Below are positions 1 through 5,988 of a stretch of DNA of 6,425 bases, in pieces; the stretch's first letter is position 1; every line of letters starts with the position of its first letter. The notes beneath the pieces are model-generated. The model worked only from the letters and a program-made list of their open reading frames with translations. It ran no database searches and was not told where the DNA came from. This DNA is from Bacteroidales bacterium. GTDB taxonomy: Bacteria; Bacteroidota; Bacteroidia; Bacteroidales; PUMT01. A program made the position numbers and the translations under genes. The DNA lies in the NCBI GenBank assembly GCA_007132365.1, contig SLOS01000282.1:1-6425 (forward strand). Reading direction: 5' to 3'.

Positions 1-179
1 GCGCCTTCACAACCTGCGCATGTCATTCCTTCAACATCAAAATTGATGGTAACAAGATTTTCGGGGGCTATCTGTATGGCGGGTTTTGCATCTTCGGCAA
101 TCTCGCTGCCCGATCCGGCGCCGCCCCGGCATGCACCAAGAGCCAGTGCAATTGTCAGTATAAAAATTATTTGCTTCAT
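1..179 (-). CDS. Lipoprotein with heavy-metal-associated (HMA) domain, C-terminus outside window
   Basis: The frame starts at an ATG at 179 and stays open to the left edge, giving 59 residues and part of a codon. Residues 1-17 form a lipoprotein signal peptide: Lys2, a hydrophobic stretch, and the lipobox LGAC with Cys17 as the lipidated residue. A flexible Gly/Ser-rich and acidic linker follows (about 18-40). An HMA fold then begins with a beta strand (VTINFDVE) and the metal-binding loop GMTCAGCE near 51-58, whose two cysteines bind Cu(I) or a similar soft metal in this family. HMA domains are best known in cytosolic chaperones and P-type ATPases; the lipobox puts this one outside the inner membrane. 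It lies about 140 bp downstream of ctaB on the same strand, so a role in copper supply to the oxidase or in copper protection is inferred, not shown. No strong ribosome binding site is visible. The family call is firm; the precise metal and role are open. Confidence 0.85.
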   Translation of the reverse strand, partial: MKQIIFILTIALALGACRGGAGSGSEIAEDAKPAIQIAPENLVTINFDVEGMTCAGCEG

Positions 180-247
180 TTCTTATTATGGGTTATAATT
201 TTGGATTTTGGTATATCGGTATAAACAAATGTGATATTGAATTTGTT

Positions 248-269
248 CGTTCAGGCTAAATCCTGAGCG
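248..269. repeat. Inverted repeat (8 bp arms) in the ctaB-HMA spacer
   Basis: Arms at 248-255 and 262-269 pair over 8 positions, including one G-T pair, around a 6-nt loop. It lies between the ctaB stop and the HMA gene start. No run of T follows on the minus strand, so it is a weak terminator candidate; it could also be an mRNA-stabilising or attenuating hairpin. Confidence 0.4.
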
Positions 270-297
270 TGCTTTTCCCCGAAAGGGTGTTATAAAT

Positions 298-314
298 ACC
301 CCGCCTGCCGGGGT
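298..314 (-). terminator. Small GC-rich hairpin just after ctaB
   Basis: A perfect 6-bp stem (ACCCCG pairing with CGGGGT) with a 5-nt loop begins 7 bp after the ctaB stop codon. The following minus-strand sequence starts ATTTATAAC, which is A/T-rich but not a real T tract. It may be a weak or partial terminator that lowers expression of the downstream HMA gene. Position and pairing are seen; termination is inferred. Confidence 0.3.
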
Positions 315-320
315 GATTGC

Positions 321-1187
321 CTATGGGGTGGTAAAAGCTGCATCAGTTATTAAAAGTATCATGATCAGCAGGTAAAAGATATTGAGTGCAAAGAAAGAAC
401 CCCTGTACTGGCTTTCAGGATGCCGGCCCAGGTTGTGGTATGCCGAAAACATCAGCAGTATGGCTGTTGCGGCAATATAAACCAGCAGAAGCGGGGGGCG
501 GGAAATCAGTCCCTGAGCGGGTAGAAGGGCAGAGGCAGTTGCCGTTGCCACTATCCATGTATAACTGATCCGGTTAATCTGGCCGGGAGAGAACAGCGCG
601 GTCAGGCTGGGCAAACCCGCCATCTCATATTCCCTTCCGTATCTTAAAAGCAGAAGCCAGAAATGAGGGATTTGTCCGACGATAAAAAAGAACACAATGA
701 CCAGTATTTCCGGGTTTGTCCAGTGTCCTCCCGCAGCAAGCCACCCTATCAGTGGCGGCACTCCTCCGGTTATCGATCCGGGAATAACGGCAAATGCAGT
801 GACTTTCTTGAGAGGCGTGTAGACGGCATTGTACCATACAAAGTTAAACAGCCCAAGCAGCAGGATCGTGACAGGGAAAGCGGTGAGAAGCAGAAAGCTT
901 CCTGTGACAAGGGAAAGCAGGGTAAAAAAAAGGACCGAACCCGGAGAAACCAAACCGGAGGGGATGGGCCTTGATTTTGTGCGCTCCATTAAGGAATCCG
1001 TTTTTCTCTCCTGATAGTGGTTAAGCGCTGACGATCCTGATGCCAGCAGGAATATACCGCCCAGAAGAGGCAGGAGTGAGGGGGACAGGTTGCCGGAGTG
1101 GACAAAGTATCCGGTAAAGGTTGTGGCAGTTACTGATAGTGATATGCGTATCTTGGATAGTGACCCTGCTATCCGGACTAACTTCAT
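321..1187 (-). CDS. ctaB: Protoheme IX farnesyltransferase (heme O synthase), UbiA family
   Basis: This integral membrane enzyme adds a farnesyl group to the heme b vinyl group to make heme O, the precursor of heme A used by the oxidase encoded just upstream. With the ATG at 1187 the protein has 288 residues, normal for the family, and is almost wholly hydrophobic segments. The first prenyl-diphosphate/Mg motif is at 56-74 (N56, E60, D64, M67, R69, RP at 73-74). Further family motifs are YTPLKK near 123-128, GGVPPLIGW near 141-149 and RYGREYEMAGLP near 182-193. Two positions that are Asp in E. coli CyoE are Glu here (E60 and E186), a conservative change I believe also occurs in related CtaB proteins. 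A GTG at 1208 would add 7 residues and overlap the ctaC stop codon (GTGA). I prefer the ATG because GGGAAGGG lies 4 nt ahead of it and residues MKLVRIAG give a normal N-terminus. Last oxidase-assembly gene of the tight operon. Confidence 0.95.
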   Translation of the reverse strand: MKLVRIAGSLSKIRISLSVTATTFTGYFVHSGNLSPSLLPLLGGIFLLASGSSALNHYQERKTDSLMERTKSRPIPSGLVSPGSVLFFTLLSLVTGSFLLLTAFPVTILLLGLFNFVWYNAVYTPLKKVTAFAVIPGSITGGVPPLIGWLAAGGHWTNPEILVIVFFFIVGQIPHFWLLLLRYGREYEMAGLPSLTALFSPGQINRISYTWIVATATASALLPAQGLISRPPLLLVYIAATAILLMFSAYHNLGRHPESQYRGSFFALNIFYLLIMILLITDAAFTTP

Positions 1188-1191
1188 AATG

Positions 1192-1199
1192 CCCTTCCC
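1192..1199 (-). promoter_or_regulatory. Ribosome binding site supporting the ctaB ATG start
   Basis: The minus strand reads GGGAAGGG, 4 nt upstream of the ATG at 1187. It is one of only two purine-rich Shine-Dalgarno-like sites in the cluster and lies downstream of the alternative GTG start at 1208, favouring the ATG. Confidence 0.5.
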
Positions 1200-1204
1200 A
1201 CCCG

Positions 1205-2143
1205 TCACTGAATGGTTTTGAGATATTCAATAATGTCCTGTATGCCCTGTTCATCTATCAGGTTCCGGTACGAAAGCATCAGTCCCCTGCTGTAACCCTT
1301 GACTATATCCGCATCGGGTTCGTATATGGAACGTCTTATATAGTCGTCGTCGGCAACTATCTCCCTTTCGGTGCCATCGGTGATGACGGTAACGGTTGAG
1401 CCGTAAAGGCCCCTGAAGGTAGGTCCGACAAGCGCGGTTCCGTCACTGGAGTGACAGGCATTGCATCCGTTCATCCTCAGTATCTGCATTCCTGCAGCAC
1501 CCGGTCGTTCAGCATCAGCTACAAGTACCTGCGTTGTATCTGCCAGCCACTCTTCAAAATCATATTCAGGCATCACCACAACGGCAGTAGTCATATAGGC
1601 ATGCTGGAGCCCGCAATACTCCGCACAGAACAGGTCATAGACACCGGGCTGGCCCGCTTCAAACCAGAGGAAGCCTTCCCTTCCGGGCACCATATCCTGT
1701 TTTATCCTGAATGCGGGAATATAGAGGCTGTGCAATACATCCTGTGCAATAAGGTCGACCCTGACCGGCCGGTTTTGCGGCACAAACAGGGTATCTGTCA
1801 GCCTGCCGTTCTCGTATTCAAACATCCAGCTCCACATCCGGGCATAGCTTTTTACCACCATGGCATCTTCGGGTGGCTCCTGCATGGGTTTCCAGCCGGT
1901 CCATCCGAAGTTGAACATTACCAGTACCAGTGCCACCGGTATGACTGTCCATATTATCTCGAGGGTAACACTTCCCTTTATCTGTGTGGCGACGGGATTT
2001 CTTTTTTTGTTGTATCTGTATATAAACCATATCATTGTGAGCGATATACCCACAATAAAGAACACGGCCACCCAGAATATCAGCATGAAGGTGGATTCAT
2101 ATCCTGCTACAAAATTTGATATATCTCTTGTTTCTGAAATCAT
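1205..2143 (-). CDS. ctaC: Cytochrome c oxidase subunit II with fused C-terminal cytochrome c (caa3 type)
   Basis: This 312-residue subunit takes electrons from the respiratory chain and passes them to subunit I. Two membrane helices lie at about 18-42 and 60-82. The cupredoxin domain (about 94-195) has the aromatic electron-entry segment MWSWMFEY (W104, W106) and a complete CuA site: H138, then C173, E175 (backbone ligand), C177, H181 and M184 in CAEYCGLQHAYM. A class I cytochrome c domain follows (about 212-312) with the heme-attachment motif C227-N-A-C230-H231, a GPTFRGLYG loop, and M289 as the likely distal ligand. The fused cytochrome makes this a caa3-type enzyme. M289 sits in GLMLSY instead of the common Met-Pro context, a mild oddity. 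No cleavable signal peptide is evident, so the first helix probably serves as the export signal. The start ATG at 2143 is 10 bp after the ctaF stop. Its fourth place among the structural genes, after subunits I, III and IV, is unusual, as subunit II often comes first. Confidence 0.97.
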   Translation of the reverse strand: MISETRDISNFVAGYESTFMLIFWVAVFFIVGISLTMIWFIYRYNKKRNPVATQIKGSVTLEIIWTVIPVALVLVMFNFGWTGWKPMQEPPEDAMVVKSYARMWSWMFEYENGRLTDTLFVPQNRPVRVDLIAQDVLHSLYIPAFRIKQDMVPGREGFLWFEAGQPGVYDLFCAEYCGLQHAYMTTAVVVMPEYDFEEWLADTTQVLVADAERPGAAGMQILRMNGCNACHSSDGTALVGPTFRGLYGSTVTVITDGTEREIVADDDYIRRSIYEPDADIVKGYSRGLMLSYRNLIDEQGIQDIIEYLKTIQ

Positions 2144-2153
2144 GGTCGGTGAA

Positions 2154-2447
2154 TTATCTGAATAAGTAATCCAAAAAGGTTATGACAATTATGCTGATTA
2201 TCGAAAACATGACAAAGGCAACCATAATTGAATAGATGATATTGTCAAACCTGAGATGCATAAAATATATAAGCACAAGAAGAGCCTTGGCCGTGGCAAG
2301 AAGCAGGGCCACGGTAACGGTCAGCGGACCCAGTTCTATGCTTGTAACCGCAACCGACAGGGCGGTAAGAATGATCAGGCCAAGCAGAACTGTGATATGG
2401 GTTTTATAAGGTACAATATGATGTTTTCCGTTGTTTTCCATGATCAT
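2154..2447 (-). CDS. ctaF: Cytochrome c oxidase subunit IV (small membrane subunit)
   Basis: A 97-residue protein with three hydrophobic helices at about 16-36, 40-62 and 70-94, matching the small prokaryotic subunit IV family. The N-terminal HHIVPYKTHITVLLGL and the central segment TAKALLVLIYFMHLR are characteristic; the lysine in the second helix and the YFMHL end are typical. It is thought to stabilise the oxidase complex and has no cofactor. The frame extends upstream to an ATG at 2495, but that would overlap the end of ctaE by 40 bp and add an implausible leader, so I choose the ATG at 2447, 8 bp after the ctaE stop. A further in-frame ATG at 2441 would shorten it by two residues and cannot be excluded. 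No clear ribosome binding site is visible, consistent with translational coupling to ctaE. Confidence 0.9.
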   Translation of the reverse strand: MIMENNGKHHIVPYKTHITVLLGLIILTALSVAVTSIELGPLTVTVALLLATAKALLVLIYFMHLRFDNIIYSIMVAFVMFSIISIIVITFLDYLFR

Positions 2448-2455
2448 TTCATTTT

Positions 2456-3073
2456 TCAGGTTACAAGGTAAAAAAGCGGGAAAAGGAATATCCATATCAG
2501 GTCAACAAGATGCCAGTACAGACCTGTATTTTCGAGAAGTGCATATTTGGTTGGGTGAACCATCTCCTTATGCACCCGGTACATGACTGCTGATATTATA
2601 ACTACCCCGATTATTATATGAAGGGCATGAAGCCCCGTCATGAAGTAATAGAGTCCGAAAAACAGGGTGTCGCCATGCCCGAACTCATGAAGCCTTTCCG
2701 ATCCCGGATAAAGCCCGTAGCTTATCTTGGAACCCCATTCGAAATATTTGTTAACAAGAAAGGCAAGTGCAAGGAACAATGTAGCTCCAAGAAGAGCCAG
2801 GGTAAGTTTTTTATTGCCTTTCTGCATTGCTGTGACTGACATGGCAATAGTCATGCTGCTGACGAGGAGTATCACTGTATTTGCTGTTCCCACTAAAACG
2901 TCCAGCTCATCTGCAGCCAGCTCAAAAGCCACCGGATGAAGGTACCGGTATATGGAATAAACAATGAAGAGTCCTCCGAAAAGCAGCATTTCAGTGAATA
3001 TAAACAACCACATTCCGATTTTCGAGGCTTCGTCGTCACGGTGAATATGGGGATTACCGGATGTCTGTTCCAT
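2456..3073 (-). CDS. ctaE: Cytochrome c oxidase subunit III
   Basis: A 205-residue membrane protein with about five helices (near 19-42, 60-82, 88-110, 133-160 and 180-204), the short form that lacks the first two helices of the seven-helix type. Family landmarks are the buried glutamate E28 in FTEMLLFGGLF, the segment TANTVILLVSSMTIA, the FMTGLHALHIIIG helix, and the C-terminal ENTGLYWHLVDLIWIFLF. Subunit III holds lipids, helps maintain proton uptake and protects the active site from turnover inactivation in related enzymes. The ATG at 3073 is 12 bp after the ctaD stop, preceded by a weak AAAGAA purine run. The polar N-terminus is rich in His and Asp (HIHRDDEAS), as in many homologues. Confidence 0.96.
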   Translation of the reverse strand: MEQTSGNPHIHRDDEASKIGMWLFIFTEMLLFGGLFIVYSIYRYLHPVAFELAADELDVLVGTANTVILLVSSMTIAMSVTAMQKGNKKLTLALLGATLFLALAFLVNKYFEWGSKISYGLYPGSERLHEFGHGDTLFFGLYYFMTGLHALHIIIGVVIISAVMYRVHKEMVHPTKYALLENTGLYWHLVDLIWIFLFPLFYLVT

Positions 3074-3085
3074 TATAATAATTCT

Positions 3086-4696
3086 TTAACTGTAATCATA
3101 GGGTCCTCTGGTGACATGAGGTATCTCATCAAAATTTTCAAGGGGCGGCGGAGAAGGCACTTTCCATTCAAGAGTTATGCCTCCCCACGGGTTCTGATCA
3201 GCTTTTTCCCCGGAGATGGCTGATTTTACAAGGTTGGTAATGACAATTGCAATTCCCGCTATCAGTATTATTGAGCCAAATGAGGAGATGATATTACCAC
3301 CGTGGAACACCTCCACATAATCGTAATACCTGCGGGGCATTCCTGCAATGCCAAGGTAGAACATCGGTCCGTAAAGCGTTATAAAACCAATAAAGAAGGT
3401 GAGCCAGCCGATGTTTGCCCATCCTGCATCATATTTCCTTCCGAATACCTTGGGGAACCAGTAATGCATGGCACCCAGAAAAGCGAAACCTGTCCCCCCG
3501 AAAACAATAAAATGGAAATGCGCCACAACGAAATGGGTGTCGTGCAGGTGGACGTTGGTTGCAAGCGCCCCCAGCACCAGTCCGCTAAACCCCCCGATCA
3601 TAAATACAAAAATAAAAGAGACCGCCCAGTAAAAGGGTGTCTGGAGATTAATCGAGGCTTTGTGCATTGTGGATACCCAGTTAAACACCTTGATCGCACT
3701 TGGTATGGCTACCAGGAAGGTGAGTATGGAAAAAGTGTAGAGGGCCACGCCGCTCATTCCTGAGGTGAACATATGGTGCCCCCAGACAAAATATCCAACA
3801 AAGGCTATGGCCACCGTTGATGCAATTATCGCTTTGTAACCAAAGATGGTTTTCCGGGCGAAGGTGGGAATGATCTCAGAAATTGCTCCCATGGCAGGCA
3901 GTATCATGATATATACCGCCGGGTGTGAATAGATCCAGAAAAGATGCTGGTACAGTATGGGATCACCCCCCAGGGAGGGATCAAAAAAACCTATATTCAG
4001 CGTACGTTCTGCAATTATCATAAGCAATGTCACACCCACTATGGGGGTTGCTATGAGCTGTATCCATCCTGTTGCATAGAGGCTCCAGGGGAAGAGGGGC
4101 ATTTTGAACCAGCCCATACCCGGGGCCCGCATACGGTGTATTGTGACGATGAAGTTCAAACCTGTAAGGATTGAGGAGAATCCGAGGATAAAGGCGCCTG
4201 TCACCGCAGGCAGCATATTTGTCGGCGTCTGAAAGCTGTAGGGTGCATAGAAGGTCCATCCTGTGTCGGGAGGTCCTCCCCCGGTAAACTGGGAAGTGAG
4301 CACCACTAATGCTCCAAACATATAAAGCCACCAGGAGGTTAGGTTCAGCCTGGGAAATGCCACATCTTTTGCGCCGATCATAATGGGCAGGAAGAAATTC
4401 CCGAAAACGGCAGGGAGTCCGGGAATAACAATCAGGAAGATCATTATTATCCCGTGCAGGGTAAAGAACCCGTTATAGGTCTGGGGGCCCATGATATTTT
4501 TTCCCGGCGAAATAAGCTCCATTTTCATGAGAAGTCCCAGAATCGCACCAACTATGAAAAAAGTCATGATAGACCACAGGTAAAGCAGTCCGATACGTTT
4601 ATGGTCTGTGGAAAATATCCATGCGAATATACCCCCGTACCTTCCCTTATATTTAAGGTAACTGGGTTCGATGGACCGTGTAGGGTTTTCAGACAT
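3086..4696 (-). CDS. ctaD: Cytochrome c oxidase subunit I, A2-type heme-copper oxidase
   Basis: The catalytic subunit, 536 residues with about twelve helices, reduces oxygen to water and pumps protons. All metal ligands are present: H81 and H395 for low-spin heme a, H393 for heme a3, and H258, H307 and H308 for CuB, with Y262 placed to form the His-Tyr cross-link. Helix VI reads YSHPAVY: the pumping glutamate of A1 enzymes (HPEVY) is A260, and Y256-S257 take its place, the signature of A2-type enzymes such as Thermus and Rhodothermus caa3. The D-channel entrance aspartate is kept (D111 in GAKDVAFPR), and the K-channel lysine is K336 in IPSAIKVFNW, with Ser333 where A1 enzymes often have Thr. 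The C-terminal LEWKVPSPPP segment is typical of the family. The ATG at 4696 is preceded by an A-rich leader and no Shine-Dalgarno motif. First structural gene of the operon, 98 bp downstream of sco. Confidence 0.98.
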   Translation of the reverse strand: MSENPTRSIEPSYLKYKGRYGGIFAWIFSTDHKRIGLLYLWSIMTFFIVGAILGLLMKMELISPGKNIMGPQTYNGFFTLHGIIMIFLIVIPGLPAVFGNFFLPIMIGAKDVAFPRLNLTSWWLYMFGALVVLTSQFTGGGPPDTGWTFYAPYSFQTPTNMLPAVTGAFILGFSSILTGLNFIVTIHRMRAPGMGWFKMPLFPWSLYATGWIQLIATPIVGVTLLMIIAERTLNIGFFDPSLGGDPILYQHLFWIYSHPAVYIMILPAMGAISEIIPTFARKTIFGYKAIIASTVAIAFVGYFVWGHHMFTSGMSGVALYTFSILTFLVAIPSAIKVFNWVSTMHKASINLQTPFYWAVSFIFVFMIGGFSGLVLGALATNVHLHDTHFVVAHFHFIVFGGTGFAFLGAMHYWFPKVFGRKYDAGWANIGWLTFFIGFITLYGPMFYLGIAGMPRRYYDYVEVFHGGNIISSFGSIILIAGIAIVITNLVKSAISGEKADQNPWGGITLEWKVPSPPPLENFDEIPHVTRGPYDYS

Positions 4697-4794
4697 TTTA
4701 ATTTTTTTATTTTTATTTTATATTGTTCCTGCCAGCTCCGCTGCATGGAGAGGGAGATATATCCGCAGAATTCAACTGACAGTAAATAAATTTG

Positions 4795-5583
4795 TTACCG
4801 GTTCGCCGTATTACTGAGTTTCCTTGATATTGGTTTGATACTGAGACCTAGTAACAGTACAACCGAGAAAAATATGATAATTGTTCCGATTATCTTGGTT
4901 ATGTTCAGAACATAGGTCTGTCCCGCGGGATCATAGGAATAACAGAACTGCAGGACCTTGTTGATGGTCGGCCCGACCCTTCCCTCAGAGGCTTCAATAA
5001 CAGCCATTTTTACCTCGAAAGGTAGGAAATATATCCCGTTGAGATACCTGCTTATCTTTCTTTGGGGACTGACTACTATGAGAGTTGCAGAGTGTATGAA
5101 ATCATTGCCGGTCCTTCTGTACCTGAATCCCGTCGCATCGGTCAGCCGGGCAATGCTGGCACTGTCAGAAGTAAAAAACCGCCAGTGATCCTCTGCTTCC
5201 CTGTTGCGCATCATCATAAGATGGTTTCGCTTTTTGTTAACCGCCAGATCAGTTGTTTCCCTGGCATCAAAGCTGATGGTTAAAACCTGGTAGTCCTCGC
5301 CCAGAACCAGGTCAGTCCGGTCTATTGCCTCTGCAATGCCTTCCATCAGGGGACTGCAGATTCCGGGACAGCGGTAATAGACAAGTGATATGACCGTTGG
5401 CTTGTCAATAATTTCTCCAAGGTAGATCTCATCGCCGTTTTCATCAATAAGCCTGATATCTCCCGGTATGATATCTCCCAGTTTCTCATCAACACCTATG
5501 ATCGTCTCCTCCATAAGTCTTCCCTGCCCGGAGATATTCTGAAAAACCAGTAAAGCAGCAATGAAACAAATAAATTTTGACAT
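4795..5583 (-). CDS. sco: Sco/SenC-family copper chaperone for oxidase assembly
   Basis: Predicted to deliver copper to, or reduce the cysteines of, the CuA site of CtaC. With the ATG at 5583 the protein has 262 residues. Residues 1-20 form a signal sequence (MSKF, hydrophobic core, ISGQ), which may be cleaved. The thioredoxin-like domain spans about 35-200, with the copper-binding CxxxC in C72-P-G-I-C76 and the third ligand H164 in NDFIHSATLIV. A stretch near 201-225 with FCYSYDPAGQTYVLN leads to a C-terminal membrane helix at about 231-249 and a short basic tail, so the protein is membrane-anchored with its active domain outside. The frame runs upstream to an ATG at 5643, but that gives a charged, non-signal N-terminus; AAGGGG 7 nt before the ATG at 5583 decides the start. 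The 98 bp to ctaD show no terminator, so cotranscription is likely. Confidence 0.95.
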   Translation of the reverse strand: MSKFICFIAALLVFQNISGQGRLMEETIIGVDEKLGDIIPGDIRLIDENGDEIYLGEIIDKPTVISLVYYRCPGICSPLMEGIAEAIDRTDLVLGEDYQVLTISFDARETTDLAVNKKRNHLMMMRNREAEDHWRFFTSDSASIARLTDATGFRYRRTGNDFIHSATLIVVSPQRKISRYLNGIYFLPFEVKMAVIEASEGRVGPTINKVLQFCYSYDPAGQTYVLNITKIIGTIIIFFSVVLLLGLSIKPISRKLSNTANR

Positions 5584-5590
5584 AATAATT

Positions 5591-5596
5591 CCCCTT
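5591..5596 (-). promoter_or_regulatory. Ribosome binding site fixing the sco start
   Basis: The minus strand reads AAGGGG, 7 nt upstream of the ATG at 5583, directly before the signal-peptide start. This rules against the longer frame from 5643. Confidence 0.6.
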
Positions 5597-5744
5597 TTTA
5601 ATTTGTGTTGCCGGTACTCACCTGGTAATAAAAACAAAATCATTTAGATGTATATGTATATTTTTTAGAAAGATATGTAAATAAAATAAAAGAAAACCAA
5701 AAAATCATTGATTACCGGTCATTTTTTGCAATTTAAAATTATTA

Positions 5745-5752
5745 CAAAAATA
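5745..5752 (-). promoter_or_regulatory. Possible Bacteroidota-type -7 element for sco
   Basis: The minus strand reads TATTTTTG, matching the TAnnTTTG consensus of Bacteroidota primary-sigma promoters. A TTTG lies at 5763-5766 but is too close (10 nt) to be the usual -33 partner. It would leave a 5' leader of about 155 nt before sco. In such AT-rich DNA a chance match is likely. Confidence 0.2.
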
Positions 5753-5778
5753 ACTATAAAAACAAAATAATTAATTGT

Positions 5779-5883
5779 TTATCGTGCTATGTCGTTCACG
5801 GTTCTGCCGGGGCTGTTGTGGATGACCTGAGTCATGATCCGGACGCCCTCTGTTTCAGCGCCCGGAACTTCTGATAACTGCAA
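5779..5883 (-). pseudogene. 34-codon open frame in the GC island, possible gene remnant
   Basis: On the minus strand a frame runs from TTG at 5883 to TAA at 5779-5781, with an internal ATG at 5835. It encodes peptide pieces such as EVPGAETEGVRIM and VIHNSPGRTVNDIAR, with mostly G or C at third codon positions and an ordinary residue mix, unlike the flanking AT-rich DNA. I do not recognise the sequence. It could be the tail of a decayed gene, a very small protein, or chance translation of a structured RNA whose true strand is plus. An in-frame TAA directly upstream of the TTG argues against a longer intact gene. Confidence 0.25.
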
Positions 5884-5916
5884 TTATTCCTGCCCGCAAT
5901 CTGCGGGCAGGAATAA
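5781..5916 (+). ncRNA. Candidate structured small RNA ending in a strong hairpin
   Basis: The 5781-5880 segment is 56% GC between flanks of 16% and 21%. On the plus strand it folds locally: ATGAC/GTCAT at 5822-5826 and 5831-5835 with a 4-nt loop, and TCCGG-a-CGC against GCG-c-CCGGA at 5838-5846 and 5858-5866 with an 11-nt loop. It ends at the 14-bp hairpin 5884-5916, as a terminated small RNA would. The two upstream stems are close but do not overlap. It matches no RNA family I can name (not tRNA, tmRNA, the SRP RNA core or RNase P). No clear promoter lies before it, and the hairpin lacks a good T tract. Strand and reality are uncertain. Confidence 0.25.
5884..5916. terminator. Perfect 14-bp hairpin, possibly a bidirectional terminator or REP-like element
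   Basis: Arms 5884-5897 and 5903-5916 are perfect reverse complements around a 5-nt loop, with CCTGCCCGC facing GCGGGCAGG in the core and A/T pairs at the base. The plus strand continues AAATTTTGG and the minus strand TTGCAG, so neither has a proper T tract. It is the strongest secondary structure in the window. It may end a transcript from the GC island or be a dispersed palindromic repeat. Confidence 0.6.
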
Positions 5917-5948
5917 AAATTTTGGTATGGAAGGATGCATCAGGTCTG

Positions 5949-5960
5949 TGATTTAAATCA
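5949..5960. promoter_or_regulatory. Perfect 12-bp palindrome resembling a Crp/Fnr-family operator
   Basis: The site TGATTTAAATCA is fully self-complementary and fits the FNR core TGATnnnnATCA; the outermost consensus bases (T and A in E. coli FNR) are G and G here. It lies about 365 bp from the sco start and 330 bp from the divergent lipoprotein start, far from both, so its target is unclear unless leaders are long or a small RNA lies between. Binding is inferred only from the pattern. Confidence 0.35.
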
Positions 5961-5970
5961 GGACTATCAC

Positions 5971-5981
5971 TGATTATATCA
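5971..5981. repeat. Second TGAT/ATCA inverted repeat
   Basis: TGAT, a 3-nt spacer, then ATCA. Its centre is about 21-22 bp from that of the palindrome at 5949-5960, close to two helical turns, which would place two bound dimers on the same DNA face. The spacer is one base shorter than the FNR consensus. Confidence 0.3.
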
Positions 5982-5988
5982 ATTTTTC

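Noticed and set aside
1451..2119. Long open frame (222 codons) on the plus strand opposite ctaC
   Set aside because: It is antisense to a gene with complete CuA and heme motifs, is rich in Cys, His and Tyr without any recognisable domain, and has no promoter or ribosome binding site.
2448..2495. Longer N-terminus for ctaF from the ATG at 2495
   Set aside because: It would overlap ctaE by 40 bp and add a leader not seen in this family; the ATG at 2447 follows the ctaE stop by 8 bp.
3302..3763. Plus-strand open frame of 153 codons opposite ctaD
   Set aside because: It mirrors conserved ctaD codons, shows no family motif and has low-complexity charged composition typical of antisense frames.
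3981..4331. Second minus-strand frame (116 codons) inside ctaD
   Set aside because: It is an out-of-frame shadow of ctaD, whose own frame is intact with all catalytic residues, so no frameshift or overlapping gene is needed.
5584..5643. Longer N-terminus for sco from the ATG at 5643
   Set aside because: The extra 20 residues break the signal peptide, while AAGGGG lies at the correct distance before the ATG at 5583.
5641..5780. AT-rich tract as a replication origin or attachment site
   Set aside because: No DnaA-box cluster, iterons, integrase gene or duplicated target sequence is visible; AT richness alone is normal for Bacteroidota spacers.
5834..5956. Plus-strand 40-codon open frame across the strong hairpin
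   Set aside because: It would translate through a perfect 14-bp palindrome, has no ribosome binding site and resembles no protein I know.
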